A stretch of 64,000 nt of DNA from Palsa-504 sp963742795 (GTDB lineage: Bacteria > Actinomycetota > Actinomycetes > Streptosporangiales > Streptosporangiaceae). A program made the position numbers and the translations under genes. Of the stretch, positions 19,574-30,111 are shown piece by piece (within the stretch, counting starts at the first letter, position 1; every line of letters begins with the position of its first letter). Location: positions 62,001-126,000 of the forward strand of contig CAVUNL010000026.1 of NCBI GenBank assembly GCA_963742795.1. The letters run 5' to 3'. Below the pieces are notes generated by a model that saw nothing but the letters and a program-made list of their open reading frames with translations, searched no databases and was not told the origin of the DNA.

Positions 19574-20638
19574 GCGGGACGGCCCCCGACCTGATCGCCG
19601 GGTACCTGGAGGAGCTGTACGCGGGGCTGCGGTGTCCCGGCGGCCGAGGCGGAGCTGATCGCGGCCGAGGCCGAGGACCACCTTCGCGAGACCGCCGCGG
19701 TAGGGATGGAGATCGGGATGACCGAGCTGGAGGCCCAGCAGGCCGCGATCTCCAGCTTCGGACCGATCCGGGCCGTGGTCCAGGCGCACTGCCGTCGGAC
19801 CGTCACGGTCGGCGGCGTGGCCATGGCCGCGTGGAAGCTCGCCGCGCTGCTGGCGACGACCGTCGGCGTCGGAGGCCTGGCCGGGATGGGGATCTACACG
19901 TACTTGCTGCGATCCGCCCCGGCCGGCCCAGGCCCCGTTCCGACGGTGCAGGTCTTCTACGCCGCCATGGCGGCGGGCGGCCTGGTTCTGCTGGTCGCGC
20001 GCAGGCTGACCGGGCACCGCACCCCCCGCCGGGATCCGCTGTCCCCGGGGGTAACAGCGGGCTGTTTCCTGGTGGCATCGGCGCTGCTGGGGATCTTCGG
20101 GTTCTTGCTGCGATCAGCCCCGGCTGTGCCGCCGGGGCCGACCGGGCCGTGCTCGTTTGTGTGCAACGTCAGCAGCGGACCCGCGCCCGCCTCGGGCCCT
20201 GTTCCCGCTGGCCCCGTTCTGACGGTGCTGGTCGTCTACGTGGCCATGGCGGCGGGTGGCCTGGTTCTGCTGGTTGCGCGCAGGCTGACCGGGCACGGCA
20301 CCCCGCGCCGGGACCGGCTGTCCCCAGGGACCACGGCGATCTGCTTTCTGTTGGCATCGGCGCCGCTGCTCGCGCTCATCGTGAGGTTCATCGTGGGCGG
20401 CGTGGCGGTGCCCATCGCTCCGGCCCAGACCGAGTCCTGGGAGACTCCGCTCTCGGCTGGCTCCGTCTCGGCCGCTCCCCTCGTATCGGGCGCCGTCGTC
20501 GCCGGGTGCCTGGCGGTGGCCGTCGGCTACGGCCTCCAGGCCGCGCTCAGGCGGACCAGGCGCAGGCCCCGATCAGGTGCGGTCTCCCGAATCCTGGGTC
20601 AGGCCGATCGCGGCGGCGCGGGCCGTGCCTACGTGTGA
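19570..20638 (+). CDS. HAAS-domain (permease prefix) membrane protein with internal duplication, frameshifted
   Basis: Begins MSGTAPDLIAGYLEELYAGL, then after a shift near 19637 gives PAAEAELIAAEAEDHLRETA and ELEAQQAAISSFGPIRAVVQ. This is the HAAS signalling domain that typically sits next to PadR regulators. Then come about six membrane segments. Two of these form a tandem repeat of 93 codons: VFYAAMAAGGLVLLVARRL near 19960 and VVYVAMAAGGLVLLVARRL near 20240. The start overlaps the PadR stop, so the two are translationally coupled. Likely an interaction partner or target of the PadR regulator. Confidence 0.75.
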
Positions 20639-22055
20639 GTCCCCCGGCGGGAGCCTCGAGGGCGTATGGCGAGCGCGTGCGCTCACCGCCGCACTGCTGC
20701 TGAGTGTGGTCTCGGTGGCAGGGTGCACGGGAAGCCCGGCCGCAACGGCGCACGGCACGGCTACCCCGCCCGGCGTGGCTTCTGATTGCCTGCTTCCCCC
20801 GATCTCCTGCTATGCCCCGGCCCTGTTCCGGGTCGAGTACGGCATCCAGCCCTTGCTGGACAGGGGGATCGACGGCCGCGGCGAGACGGTGACGGTCCTT
20901 GCCGTTGCCCCGGCCCCCGGCGCCCCGGCCAACAACGCCGCGGTAGCCCCGCCTCCTGGAGTCACGCCTGCCAGCGATATACGCCAGGATCTGACGGCCT
21001 TCGACGGCATGTTCCGGCTGCCCGCCGCCCGGATCCAGGTCGTGACCACGCTGGCCGGCGCAGGCTCGCCGTGGCAGGCGGCTGACGAGGAAGTCCAGGA
21101 CACCGAGATCGTGCACACGGTCGCCCCCGCCGCCGCTCTCCGGGTGGTCTTGGTGCCCTCCAACGCGCGGGACAGCGCCGCGAACGCGACCGCCGGGCTG
21201 CTCGCCGGATTGCGGCTGGCCGTCTCCGACACCGACGTGGCGGTGATCAGCATCAGCCTGGGGGAGCATTACTTCACCAAGGCTCAAGTGGCCCAGATGC
21301 ATTCCACCCTGGTGGGAGCGGCCGCTCACCATGTCACGGTGATAGCCGGCTCCGGCGACAACGGCGGGTTCAGCGACGCTTACTTCGGGGACACGGCGGT
21401 CAGGGAGGTCAGCCTTCCGGCCTCCGACCCGTTCGTGCTGGCCGCTGGCGGCACCACGCTCAACGGGAATCTCTCAGCCGGCTTCTACATCAGCGAGACC
21501 TCCTGGAATGGCCAGGCCGGCTTGGTCCTGACCAGCGGAGCATCGGGGGGCGGGTTCAGCCACCTGTTCGCCCGTCCCGCCTATCAGGACGGTGACCACG
21601 GGATCCCGACGGGCCGGGGCGTGCCCGACGTGGCCGGTGAGGCTGATCAGGCGACTGGGTGGGCGTTCGTCTTCACCGGCGGCAGCCAGAGATGGATCAT
21701 GTCGGCCTCCGGCACCAGCGCCTCCGCGTCGCTGTGGGGAGGGCTCATGGCGCTGGCCGACCAGTACGCCCATCACGACCTCGGTTTCGTCAACCCTGCC
21801 ATCTACCGCATCGGCCGCAGCTCCAGCTACCACCAGGCGTTCCATGACATTACTACCGGTAGCAACATCGTGAACACGCCGCCGATCGGCCTGGGCGGTT
21901 ACCAGGCCGGCCCTGGTTGGGATCCGGCGACGGGCTGGGGAACCCCCGACGCGCAGGTGCTCGTCCCGCTGCTGGCCGCTATGACCAGCAGCCGCCTTGA
22001 AGTAAAGGATGGGAATGAACCCTGGCCAGGCGTACCCGGTACACGGCCCATGTAA
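20625..22055 (+). CDS. S53 family (sedolisin-like) serine peptidase, probable lipoprotein
   Basis: Pepstatin-insensitive serine-carboxyl peptidase of the S53 fold. An N-terminal helix ALTAALLLSVVSVAGC ends in a lipobox (V-A-G-C), so the mature enzyme is probably membrane-anchored and extracellular. Catalytic elements: Glu-x-x-x-Asp in EEVQDTEIVHTVAPAA, the oxyanion Asp region GSGDNGGFSDA and the nucleophile Ser in SGTSASASLWGG (Ser365). A calcium-site-like GWDPATGWGTPD precedes the C-terminus. The usual long propeptide is very short or absent. GTG 20625 overlaps the previous gene by 14 bases. The gene end overlaps the ATPase start. Confidence 0.85.
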   Translation: MPTCESPGGSLEGVWRARALTAALLLSVVSVAGCTGSPAATAHGTATPPGVASDCLLPPISCYAPALFRVEYGIQPLLDRGIDGRGETVTVLAVAPAPGAPANNAAVAPPPGVTPASDIRQDLTAFDGMFRLPAARIQVVTTLAGAGSPWQAADEEVQDTEIVHTVAPAAALRVVLVPSNARDSAANATAGLLAGLRLAVSDTDVAVISISLGEHYFTKAQVAQMHSTLVGAAAHHVTVIAGSGDNGGFSDAYFGDTAVREVSLPASDPFVLAAGGTTLNGNLSAGFYISETSWNGQAGLVLTSGASGGGFSHLFARPAYQDGDHGIPTGRGVPDVAGEADQATGWAFVFTGGSQRWIMSASGTSASASLWGGLMALADQYAHHDLGFVNPAIYRIGRSSSYHQAFHDITTGSNIVNTPPIGLGGYQAGPGWDPATGWGTPDAQVLVPLLAAMTSSRLEVKDGNEPWPGVPGTRPM

Positions 22056-22761
22056 CGCCGGCCCGGCACAGGTCATGGTGGCGGCGGACGGTATCTGCCG
22101 GACCTTCGGCAGCGGGCATACGGCCGTTCATGCGCTGCGCGGGGTCTCGTTCACGGTGGACCGTGGTCAGCTGGTGGCCTTGCGCGGGCGTTCCGGCTCC
22201 GGCAAGACCACGCTGCTGAACATCATCGGCGGCCTGGACGACCCGACGGCCGGCCGGGTCTGGGTGGACGGCCGCGAGGTGAACCGGATGACCGAGCGGC
22301 AGCGGCTGGCGCTCCGGCGGGACCGGATCGCCTTCGTCTTCCAGGCCTTCGGGCTGGTGCCGATGCTGTCCGCGGCGGAGAACGTCGGGATCCCGCTGCG
22401 CATCGAGGGTCTGCGGCCCAGCGAGCGCCGGGAGCGGGTGGCGGCCATGCTGGCGCTGACCGGGATGTCCAGCCACGCCGCGCACCGCCCGGGTGAGCTT
22501 TCCGGTGGCCAGCAGCAGCGGGTGGCCATCGCCCGCGCGCTGGCTGGCCGGCCGGGCCTGCTGATCGCGGACGAGCCGACCAGCCAGCTCGACCTGGAGA
22601 CCGGCCGGCAGATCATGGAGCTGCTGCTCAGCGTGGTGCATTCGGAGGGGATCACCGCCCTGGTCGCCACCCACGACGAGGCGCTGATCGACCTGGCCGA
22701 CAAGGTCATCTCGCTGCAGGATGGGTCCGTCACCACCGTCAGCAGCACCCCGGGAAGGTAG
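22015..22761 (+). CDS. ABC transporter ATP-binding protein (MacB/LolD type)
   Basis: A 248-residue ATPase. Walker A LRGRSGSGKTTLLN, Q-loop AFVFQAFGLVPMLSA, signature LSGGQQQRVAIARAL, Walker B GLLIADEPTSQLD and switch His in LVATHDEALID. It would drive the FtsX-type permeases encoded next, exporting or remodelling something at the membrane. ATG 22015 is chosen with AAAGGA upstream; ATG 22009 is an alternative. Both overlap the end of the S53 gene by about 40 bases, indicating one operon. Confidence 0.93.
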   Translation: MNPGQAYPVHGPCNAGPAQVMVAADGICRTFGSGHTAVHALRGVSFTVDRGQLVALRGRSGSGKTTLLNIIGGLDDPTAGRVWVDGREVNRMTERQRLALRRDRIAFVFQAFGLVPMLSAAENVGIPLRIEGLRPSERRERVAAMLALTGMSSHAAHRPGELSGGQQQRVAIARALAGRPGLLIADEPTSQLDLETGRQIMELLLSVVHSEGITALVATHDEALIDLADKVISLQDGSVTTVSSTPGR

Positions 22762-22767
22762 GCGCGC

Positions 22768-25700
22768 ATGCGTGGGCTGGGGGTGTCCTTCCTCCTCCGC
22801 CGGGCCCGGGCTTCGTGGTTGCTGCTGGCCTGTGTCGCGGTCACGGTCCTGCTCGCCACCGGGCTCGCGGCCGTGCTGTGGACCTTCGCCGGCGCGGTGG
22901 TCCCGTTCGGCGCGCAAGGCTTCCTGGCCGATCCGCAGGACCGGGTGCTCGGGATCAACGGCTCGGTTAACGCCCGCGAGGCCGCCTCCGACACGCAGCA
23001 GATCCGGGCCGCGCTGCGCCAGGCGTGGCCGGGGGTCGGTTTCCAGCTCGAAAGCGCGCTGTGGACGGAGCAGCTCCAGCTCCCGTCGTCGGGCAACCCT
23101 ACGGCCATCAGGCAGATCCAGCTCGCGTCGCTGGAGGGGATCAGCGCCCAGGTGACGCTGACCGCCGGCACCTGGCCCGGTCCGCCGCGCCGCGGCGGAC
23201 CGGTGCCTGCCGCGTTGCCTGCCGCCGTGGCCAGCCAGCTGCACCTGACGGTCGGCTCGGTGCTGACCGGCACCCCCACCGTCCGGCGGGGCGGCGACCT
23301 CGCTGCAGGTCACCGGCCTGTTCCGGGCCAATGACCCGGCGTCGCCTTACTGGGCGCTCGACCTGCTGCCGATCTCAGGGATGAGCGTCCAGCGATACTC
23401 CGCCAGCTACGCAGAGTCGAGCGCCTCGAGCTCGACTACCAGCTACGGCCCCGCGGTGGTGAACCCGGCTGCGTTCGGCGGGGCGCTCACCGTGCGCCAG
23501 GCCTCGTGGATGGTACTGCCGCAGGCGCCGGCCATGGCCCGGGGGAACATCGAGGCGCTCAACACAGGCACCGCCGCGGCGGTGACGCAGCTGAACGAGC
23601 TCCTGCCCGAGGGGCTGATCGTGACCTCGGGCCTGCCGCAGGTCCTGGTCGGCATCGCCAGCACCATCGTGCTGACCCGGTCGCTGTTCACGATCGCCGC
23701 ACTGCTGTTGCTGCTGGTGGCCGGGGCCGCCCTGGTGCTGGCCGCCCGGCTGCTGGCCGGCCTGCGCGAGGAGGAGTCCGCGCTGCTGCGGGCGCGCGGC
23801 GCCACCAGGTGGCAGGTGGTGCGGCCGGTGCTGGCCGAGGCGGTGCTGCTGGGCGCCGCGGCCGGCCTGGCGGGCGTGCTGGCCGGCACCCGCCTGACCG
23901 GCGTGCTGGCCCGGCTGGCCGACCTGCGCCTGGACGGTTATACAGGACGCGGCATCGCCTCGCTGGCCTGGCTGTCGGCCCTGGCCATGCTGGTCCTGTG
24001 CGCCGCGGTGATGGCCTGGCCGGCGCTGCACGCCCCGGCCCCCGATGCCGCCAGGCTCCGCCGCGGGCGGCAGGCCCGGCTGGCGGGGATCGCCTGGGCG
24101 GGCGGCGATCTGGCCCTGGTGGCGATCGCCGCGGTCGCGGTGTGGGAACTGCGCGGCTATTCGGCGGTCGCGCATCCGGCCACGGGATCGCTCGGGATCG
24201 ATCCCGTGGTCGCCCTCGCCCCCGTACTGGCGCTGGCCGGTGTGGCCATCATCCCGCTCCGCGGGCTGCCGCTGCTGGCCCGGCTGGCCGACCAGGCGAC
24301 CGACCGCGGACGGCGGCTGGCGGCCGCCATGGTGAGCTGGCAGATCGCCCGGCGGCCGATCCGCCAGGCGGGCCCGGCCCTGCTCGTGGTGGTCGCCGTC
24401 GCGACCACCACGCTGGCGCTGGCCGGGTACGCGAGCTGGCGGCAGTCGGCCGCGGACCAGGCCGCCTTCGCGGTCGGCTCGGATGTACGGGTGGACGCCG
24501 CGGACCAGCTGCCGCTGGGCGCCAGCGGTGCGATCACCCGGGCACCGGGTGTCACCGCAGCCACGTCGGCCAGCCTGGCCAGCATCGGCAACGGAGGCCA
24601 GCTGATCGCGCTGGACGCGAGCACGGCGGGTAAGACGATCCTGCTCCGCTCCGACCTGTCGTCGCTTCCGGTGAGCACGCTGTGGCCGCGCATCACCCCG
24701 CGGCCGACGCCGGGCCTGGTGCTGCCCGGCCAGCCGGAACGGCTGGAGGTCCTCGCGTCCCTCGGGGCGGGCCCGGGCACTAGCGCAGCCGAGGTACGCA
24801 GGGATCTTGGCTCAGCCACCGTCACGGCCTGGGTCTCCGGATGCCGGCGGCGCCATCTACCAGATACCCGCCGCCGGGCTGCTGCCCGCCGACGGCCGGC
24901 CGCACTCCCTGGTAGTCACGCTGTCGGGTCCGCGGCAGGCCAGCTACCCGCTGCGACTGCTCGGGCTCACGCTGACCTATGTCCTGCCGCCGTACGACCC
25001 GGCGAACCCGCAGTCGGCCCCGTCCGCCGGCCTGTCCATCGAGTCCCTCGCGGTGGCCGACACGGCCAGCGGCCCGTTCGGCGAGCCATTCAGCCACGGT
25101 GCCGCCCTGGCGGCGTGGCAGGACACGGCATCGTCGAAATACGTGCCGGCCGGGCCGCCGAACCTGGGCGGGACGCCGCTGCCCTCGAGCGGAGCACCGC
25201 CGGCGATCGCAGAGCTGGAAGCGCGCCGCCGGAGGCGGGCAGCGGCTCACGTTCAATGCCGGACACGATCCGTCGGCGCAGGTCCAGCGCGAGATCGACT
25301 TCGATCCCGCGATCGCCACCGGGATGGTCACGGTTATCGTGCGGCCGCCGTCCCAGGTCGTCCCGGCCATCGCCACCGCCGGTTACCTGGCGGCCAACCG
25401 GCTCGGCGTCGGATCGATCGTCTCGGTTACGCTCAGCTCGACCACGGTTCTCTTCCGGATCGTGGCGTCGGTGGCCGACTTCCCGACCGTCTTCGGGCCG
25501 AACCGGGCGCTGATCGCCGACCTCCCGGAGGTCAACGACCTGCTCGCCGCCGACCAGGTGATGCTCGCCGCCCCTCAGGTGATGCCCCTGCCGGTGACCC
25601 GCTGGTGGCTGCGCACCGCGGACGGCCACCTGCCGCGGTTGCCCGCCGGACTCGGCCTGTCCGTCACCGGCCGCGTCAGCCAGCGGGCGGACCTGCTCGA

Positions 25701-26136
25701 CAACCCGCTGCTGACGGCTCCCCGGCAGGCCCTGCTGGCCATCGGGGCGGCGGCGGTGCTGCTCGGCGCGGGCGGGTTCTCGATCAGCGTCGCGGGCAGC
25801 CTCCGCTCGCGGCGGACGCAGAGCGCGGTGTTCGCCGCGCTCGGGGTGGGGAAGAACGCCCAGGCCGGCCAGCTGTGCCTGGAACAGGGCGCGCTCAGCC
25901 TTCCGGCCGCGGCCGCGGGTCTGCTGGCCGGGATCGGCCTGGCTCAGCTGCTGGTGCCCGCGATCACCCTGACCGCGGATGCGGCGACGCCGGTGCCGTG
26001 GGCCCTGGCGGTCGTGCCGTTCGGCCCGGCCGCTGCCTTGGCCCTAGTCACCGCGGCCGTGCCGGTCGCCGCCGCGGCCCTGTCGGTGCTGCGCCGGCCC
26101 GACCCGGCGGCGCAGTTGCGGGCGGAGGCCGGATGA
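22768..26136 (+). CDS. FtsX-like ABC transporter permease 1, frameshifted
   Basis: Large permease of about 1120 residues with two FtsX/MacB-type membrane modules and extracytoplasmic domains. It begins MRGLGVSFLLRRARASWLLL. A membrane core (RSLFTIAALLLLLVAGAALV and ALLRARGATRWQVVRPVLAE) shows the FtsX signature of a helix followed by R-G-A-T. A second core near the end has RRTQSAVFAALGVGKNAQAG. Frame changes lie near 23290, 24835 and 25225. Starts seven bases after the ATPase stop, and its stop overlaps the start of permease 2 (ATGA). Confidence 0.82.
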
Positions 26137-28819
26137 GAACCCTGTGGCGGCGGCTGCGCGCGGCGTGGGTGACGCTGACCGGCACCGGCGCCGCCGCCAC
26201 GTGTCGCCTTCGGCATGCTGGTGTTCGTCGCCGTACTGGCCAGCCTGGCGATCCCGCGGGAGAGCGTGGCGTTGCGCACCGGGGCGCTGCACCGCGTGAT
26301 CGCGGCTTCGTCGCCCGCCGACCGGACCGTGGTCGGGACGGTGCCCGTGACGTCCATGGGGGGAGAGGCCGGGGTCACGGCCAGTGACATCGCGGCGGTC
26401 GGCACCTCCTTGCGGGCGAGGCTGGCGGCGGGCGATGTGCCGGTGGCCGGCGACTCGCCCGCCTGGGCCAGCCTGACCACGGCGTACGTGCCGGTGAGCG
26501 GGGCCGGCCAGGCCACCGGGTACGGGCCGCCGCAGCTCGAGTTGACCTACCGGACGGCGCTGGCCGGCTACAGCCATCTCGTCGCCGGGCGGCTCCCGGC
26601 TGGCGGCGGGGTGGCCGGGCGGCTGACCGTGGTGCAGGTGGCGGTGACCACCGATACCGCGGCCAGGCTCGGGCTGCGGGTCGGCGCCCGGCTGCACGCG
26701 GGGATGCTGGAACTGGTGGTCACCGGGATCATCCGGCCGGCCGACCCAGCGGCTACCTTCTGGACCCAGAGCGTCGCGGCGGCCAGTCCCGTGCTGTCGC
26801 AGGACTCCTCGGGGCAGCAGTACTGGAGCGGGGCGCTCTTCATCGGCGCCCGCGCGCTGCCGCTGATCGAGTCGACGCTGGACCCGAGCGAAATGCAGGT
26901 GACCTGGGTATACGCGGCCGCGCTCGGCGGGCTCACCGCGGACCAGGCGAGCAATCTGGATGCGAGCCTCGACAGCATGGCCTCCTCCGGGGTGACGTTC
27001 ATGACCTCCGGGATCCCGATCACGGTGGCGATCACCTCCCAGATTCCCTCGGTCCTCGTCCCGTTCATCGCCGGGGAAAGCGCCGCCGCTCCCGTGCTCG
27101 AGCTGCTGTACGTCAGCCTGGCCGTCCTGGGGGCGGTGGTGGTGCTGCTCGGCGCCCGGCTGGTGGCGCAGCGCCGCGCCGCCGAGTTCACGCTCATGCG
27201 AGCCCGGGGCGCGGCGCTGTATCAGCTCGGCTGGCTGGTGCTGCGCGCCAGCGTGATCGTCGCGGCGGTGGCCGGCGCGGCGGCCGCGGTCCTGGCCATC
27301 AGCCTGACCCCCGGCGACGGCGACGCGGTGGGCTGGTGGCTGGCCGGCCTCACGATCGCCGTGACGCTGGCCGGCCCGGTGCTGATCAGCGTGGTCCCGC
27401 AGCGCGTGGCGGCGCCGGTGGCCGAACGGCCAGGGCGCCGGGCCGGCGGCCGTAGACCGCGCGGTCCGGCGGATCGTCGTCGAGACGCTGCTGGTCGCCG
27501 CGGCCGCCGGCGGGCTCGTCGTGCTCAGGGACCAGGGCCTGAGCTCTGGGAGCAGCGGCCTGTACACCAGCGCGGCCCCGGTGCTCCTGGCGATCGGGGT
27601 GGCCGTCGTGGTGCTGCGCTGCTACCCTCCCCTCGTCCGCGAGCTGGCCCGGATCGCGGGCCTGTCGCGCGGGGTGGTCGCGTTCGTCGGCCTGGCGCGG
27701 GCCACCCGCACCCCGCCCGGCTCCGTCTTGCCGTCGTTCGCGCTGGTGCTGGTGCTGGCCATGGTGGCGTTCCCGGACATGATCGCCGCGTCGGTGACCC
27801 AGGCCCAGGTGGCCGCCTCCTGGCAGCAGGTGGCCGCCGACGCCATCATCGAGGTCCGTCACAATGAGGGATTCCTCCCGGCACTGCAGCGGCAGGTCTC
27901 GGCGGTGCCAGGCGTCGTGGCCACCGCTTTCGCGGACGTCCGACCCGCGGGCGCTGTCCTCCGGGTCCGCGCTGTCCGTAGTGTTCGTCGACCCGGCCCA
28001 GTACGCGGCCGTGGTCGACGAGGCGCCCGGTCCGCGGTTCCCGCTGGCCGCGCTGTCTGGCCGAACGCGGCGACTCAGCCTCCCCGCGGTCGCCACCGCG
28101 GCCGCCGCCCAGCTTCTCGGCACGGCGCCGGCCGAGGTCGGCGTGGGGAGCCAGACCCTCACGATCCAGCTGGCCGGGCGGATCAGCGGCGTCCCCGGCG
28201 TGGCCTGCGAACGCCCGTCGTCGTGGTGCCGCAGCCAGCTCGGCTCCGACCACGGGCGCGGAACCTCATGCTGGTCGCCGGGCCCGGGCTGGATGCGGCG
28301 CGGCTGAGCGCGGTCGTCCAGCCAGCGCGCAGCCGGACGCGTCGGTGACGTTGCGCGCCACGGCCCTGGCCGCGCTGACCACGGCGCCGGTGCTCCAGGC
28401 GGCGCAGACGGCCCTGACCCAGGGGCTGGCCACCGCGGCCGGCTTCGGCGTGCTGATCTTGCTGATGTCGCTGCTGCTCACCGCCCAGACCCGCGAGATG
28501 ACGCTGGCGAGCCTGGCGACGATGGGGCTGCGACGCTGGCAGGCCCAGCTGCTGCTGGCGGCCGAGACGCTTCCCCCGGTCGTGGCCGCCGCCATCGGCG
28601 GCGTCGCGTGCGCCTGGCTGCTTGCGCCGCTGGTCGGGCCGTCGCTGAACCTGGCGGCGTTCAGCGGCACCGGGGTCGGCCATCGTGGTGACTCCTGGCG
28701 CTTTCCCGCTGGCCGTTTCCGCGGCCGGGCTGGTGCTGGCCGCGCTGCTCGTCCTGGCCGTTCAGGCCGTGATCACCTACCATCGCGGCAGCGCCAGGGC
28801 GCTGCGGATCGCTGATTGA
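26133..28819 (+). CDS. FtsX-like ABC transporter permease 2, multiply frameshifted
   Basis: Second large permease, about 890 residues when repaired. Begins MRTLWRRLRAAWVTLTG, and after a shift near 26205 continues GMLVFVAVLASLAIPRESVA. FtsX-type membrane cores include FTLMRARGAALYQLGWLVLR and MTLASLATMGLRRWQAQLLL. Further shifts fall near 27445, 27955, 28205, 28320 and 28675. The last segment ends VITYHRGSARALRIAD. Coding character is maintained throughout. It probably pairs with permease 1 or with the ATPase encoded next. Confidence 0.78.
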
Positions 28820-28833
28820 AGGAGGCCCAGCCA

Positions 28834-29764
28834 ATGACCGAGCCTGCCGCAGTCCCGCAGGACCAGGCCCCCGCCGCTGCGGACGGGATGATCGTCTGTG
28901 ACCGGCTGGTACGGATCTATTCCGGCGAGGGCATCGAGGTACAGGCTCTGCAAGGGCTGGACCTGCTGATCGCCGAGGGGGAGCTGACCGCGCTGATCGG
29001 CGCGGCGGGCAGCGGCAAGTCCACGCTGGTAAACATCCTCGCCGGGCTGGACACGCCGACGGCGGGGACGGCGTGGGTGGCGGGCCACAACCTGGGCGCG
29101 ATGACCGCCCAGCAGCGGCTGGCCTACCGGCGGAGCGTCGCCGGCTTCATCTGGCAGCAGACGTCGCGGAACCTGCTGCCCTACATGACCGCCCGGCAGA
29201 ACGTGCTGCTGCCGATGCGGCTGAGCTCGCTCCGCCGCCGGGAGCGGCAGCGGCGCGCCAATCTCCTGCTCGACACCCTCGGCATCACGCACTGCGCCGA
29301 CCGGACTCCGGACCGCATGTCCGGCGGTGAGCAGCAGCGCGCCGCCATCGCCACGGCGCTGGCCAACCAGCCGAAGGTGCTGCTGGCCGACGAGCCCACC
29401 GGCGAGCTGGACTCCTCGACCGCCCAGGACGTGTTCGCCGCCCTGCGGACCGCCAATACCGAACTCGGAGTCACGATGCTGGTGGTCACCCACGACCCGG
29501 CCGTGTCGTCGCAGGTTCGCCGGACGATCGCGATACAGGGACGGCAAGACGAGCAGCGAGACGATCCGGCACGCGGCCACCGACGAGCGCGGCCAGACCA
29601 CACTGCACGCACGCGAGTACGCGACACTGGACCGGGCGGGCCGGGTTCAGCTTCCGCGCGAGATGACCAGGCGCCTCGGCATGCGGAACCGGGTCGAGTT
29701 GCAGGAGGAGCCCGACCACATCGGCGTCTGGCCGGACCAGGCCGCCGACCAGGAACGGCAGTGA
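28834..29764 (+). CDS. ABC transporter ATP-binding protein with C-terminal AbrB-like domain, frameshifted
   Basis: ATPase with Walker A IGAAGSGKSTLVNILAG, Q-loop GFIWQQTSRNLLPY, signature MSGGEQQRAAIATAL, Walker B VLLADEPTGELD and TMLVVTHDPAVS. An extra C near 29536 shifts the frame; removal gives TIAIRDGKTSSETIR. The extension then has REYATLDRAGRVQLPREMTR and LGMRNRVELQEEPDHIGVWP, resembling AbrB/SpoVT swapped-hairpin domains. This fused layout recurs in actinobacterial ABC ATPases. GGAGG lies at 28821 and ATG at 28834, 15 bases after permease 2. Last gene of the PadR operon. Confidence 0.85.
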
Positions 29765-29840
29765 CGGCGCACACCGCAGTTCTGTCCCGCTTGGTGCCGG
29801 GTACCCACGTTGGTTCGAACCCAGCACCTGGTTCGTGCCT
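29765..29840. other. Short gap after the ABC operon
   Basis: No gene or clear terminator hairpin seen before repeat copy D. Confidence 0.3.
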
Positions 29841-29995
29841 GCGGCCGACTCCGTGGTATCCGTGCAGCTAATGCGTACGATGCACGGGGCCGTAGTTCTC
29901 ATAATCCGCCGGTCGTGGGTTCGAGCCCCACCCGCCCCACGTACGTAACAGAACCTGAATAAAAGTTTGAAAATCTCGGTTGCCGAGGACCGACT
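29841..29995 (+). repeat. tRNA-3'-half repeat, copy D (5' truncated)
   Basis: Lacks the GTGGACCG block. Keeps CCGTGGTATCCGTGCAGC, a tRNA-like end at 29896-29940 and the tail GTAACAGAACCTGAATAAAA with a small hairpin CTCGG-TTG-CCGAG at 29975-29987. It lies between the ABC operon and the convergent DUF2314-like gene. Confidence 0.8.
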
Positions 29996-30111
29996 GTACG
30001 GTTTGACTTCCTTGGTCTCGCCAGCCAGCCCACAGCACGGCAGCTAGAAACCGACTCCTCGTGTCAGCTCTTGTGTGACTGACCAGCGCGGCCAGGCGTC
30101 CCCGGCCTGGA

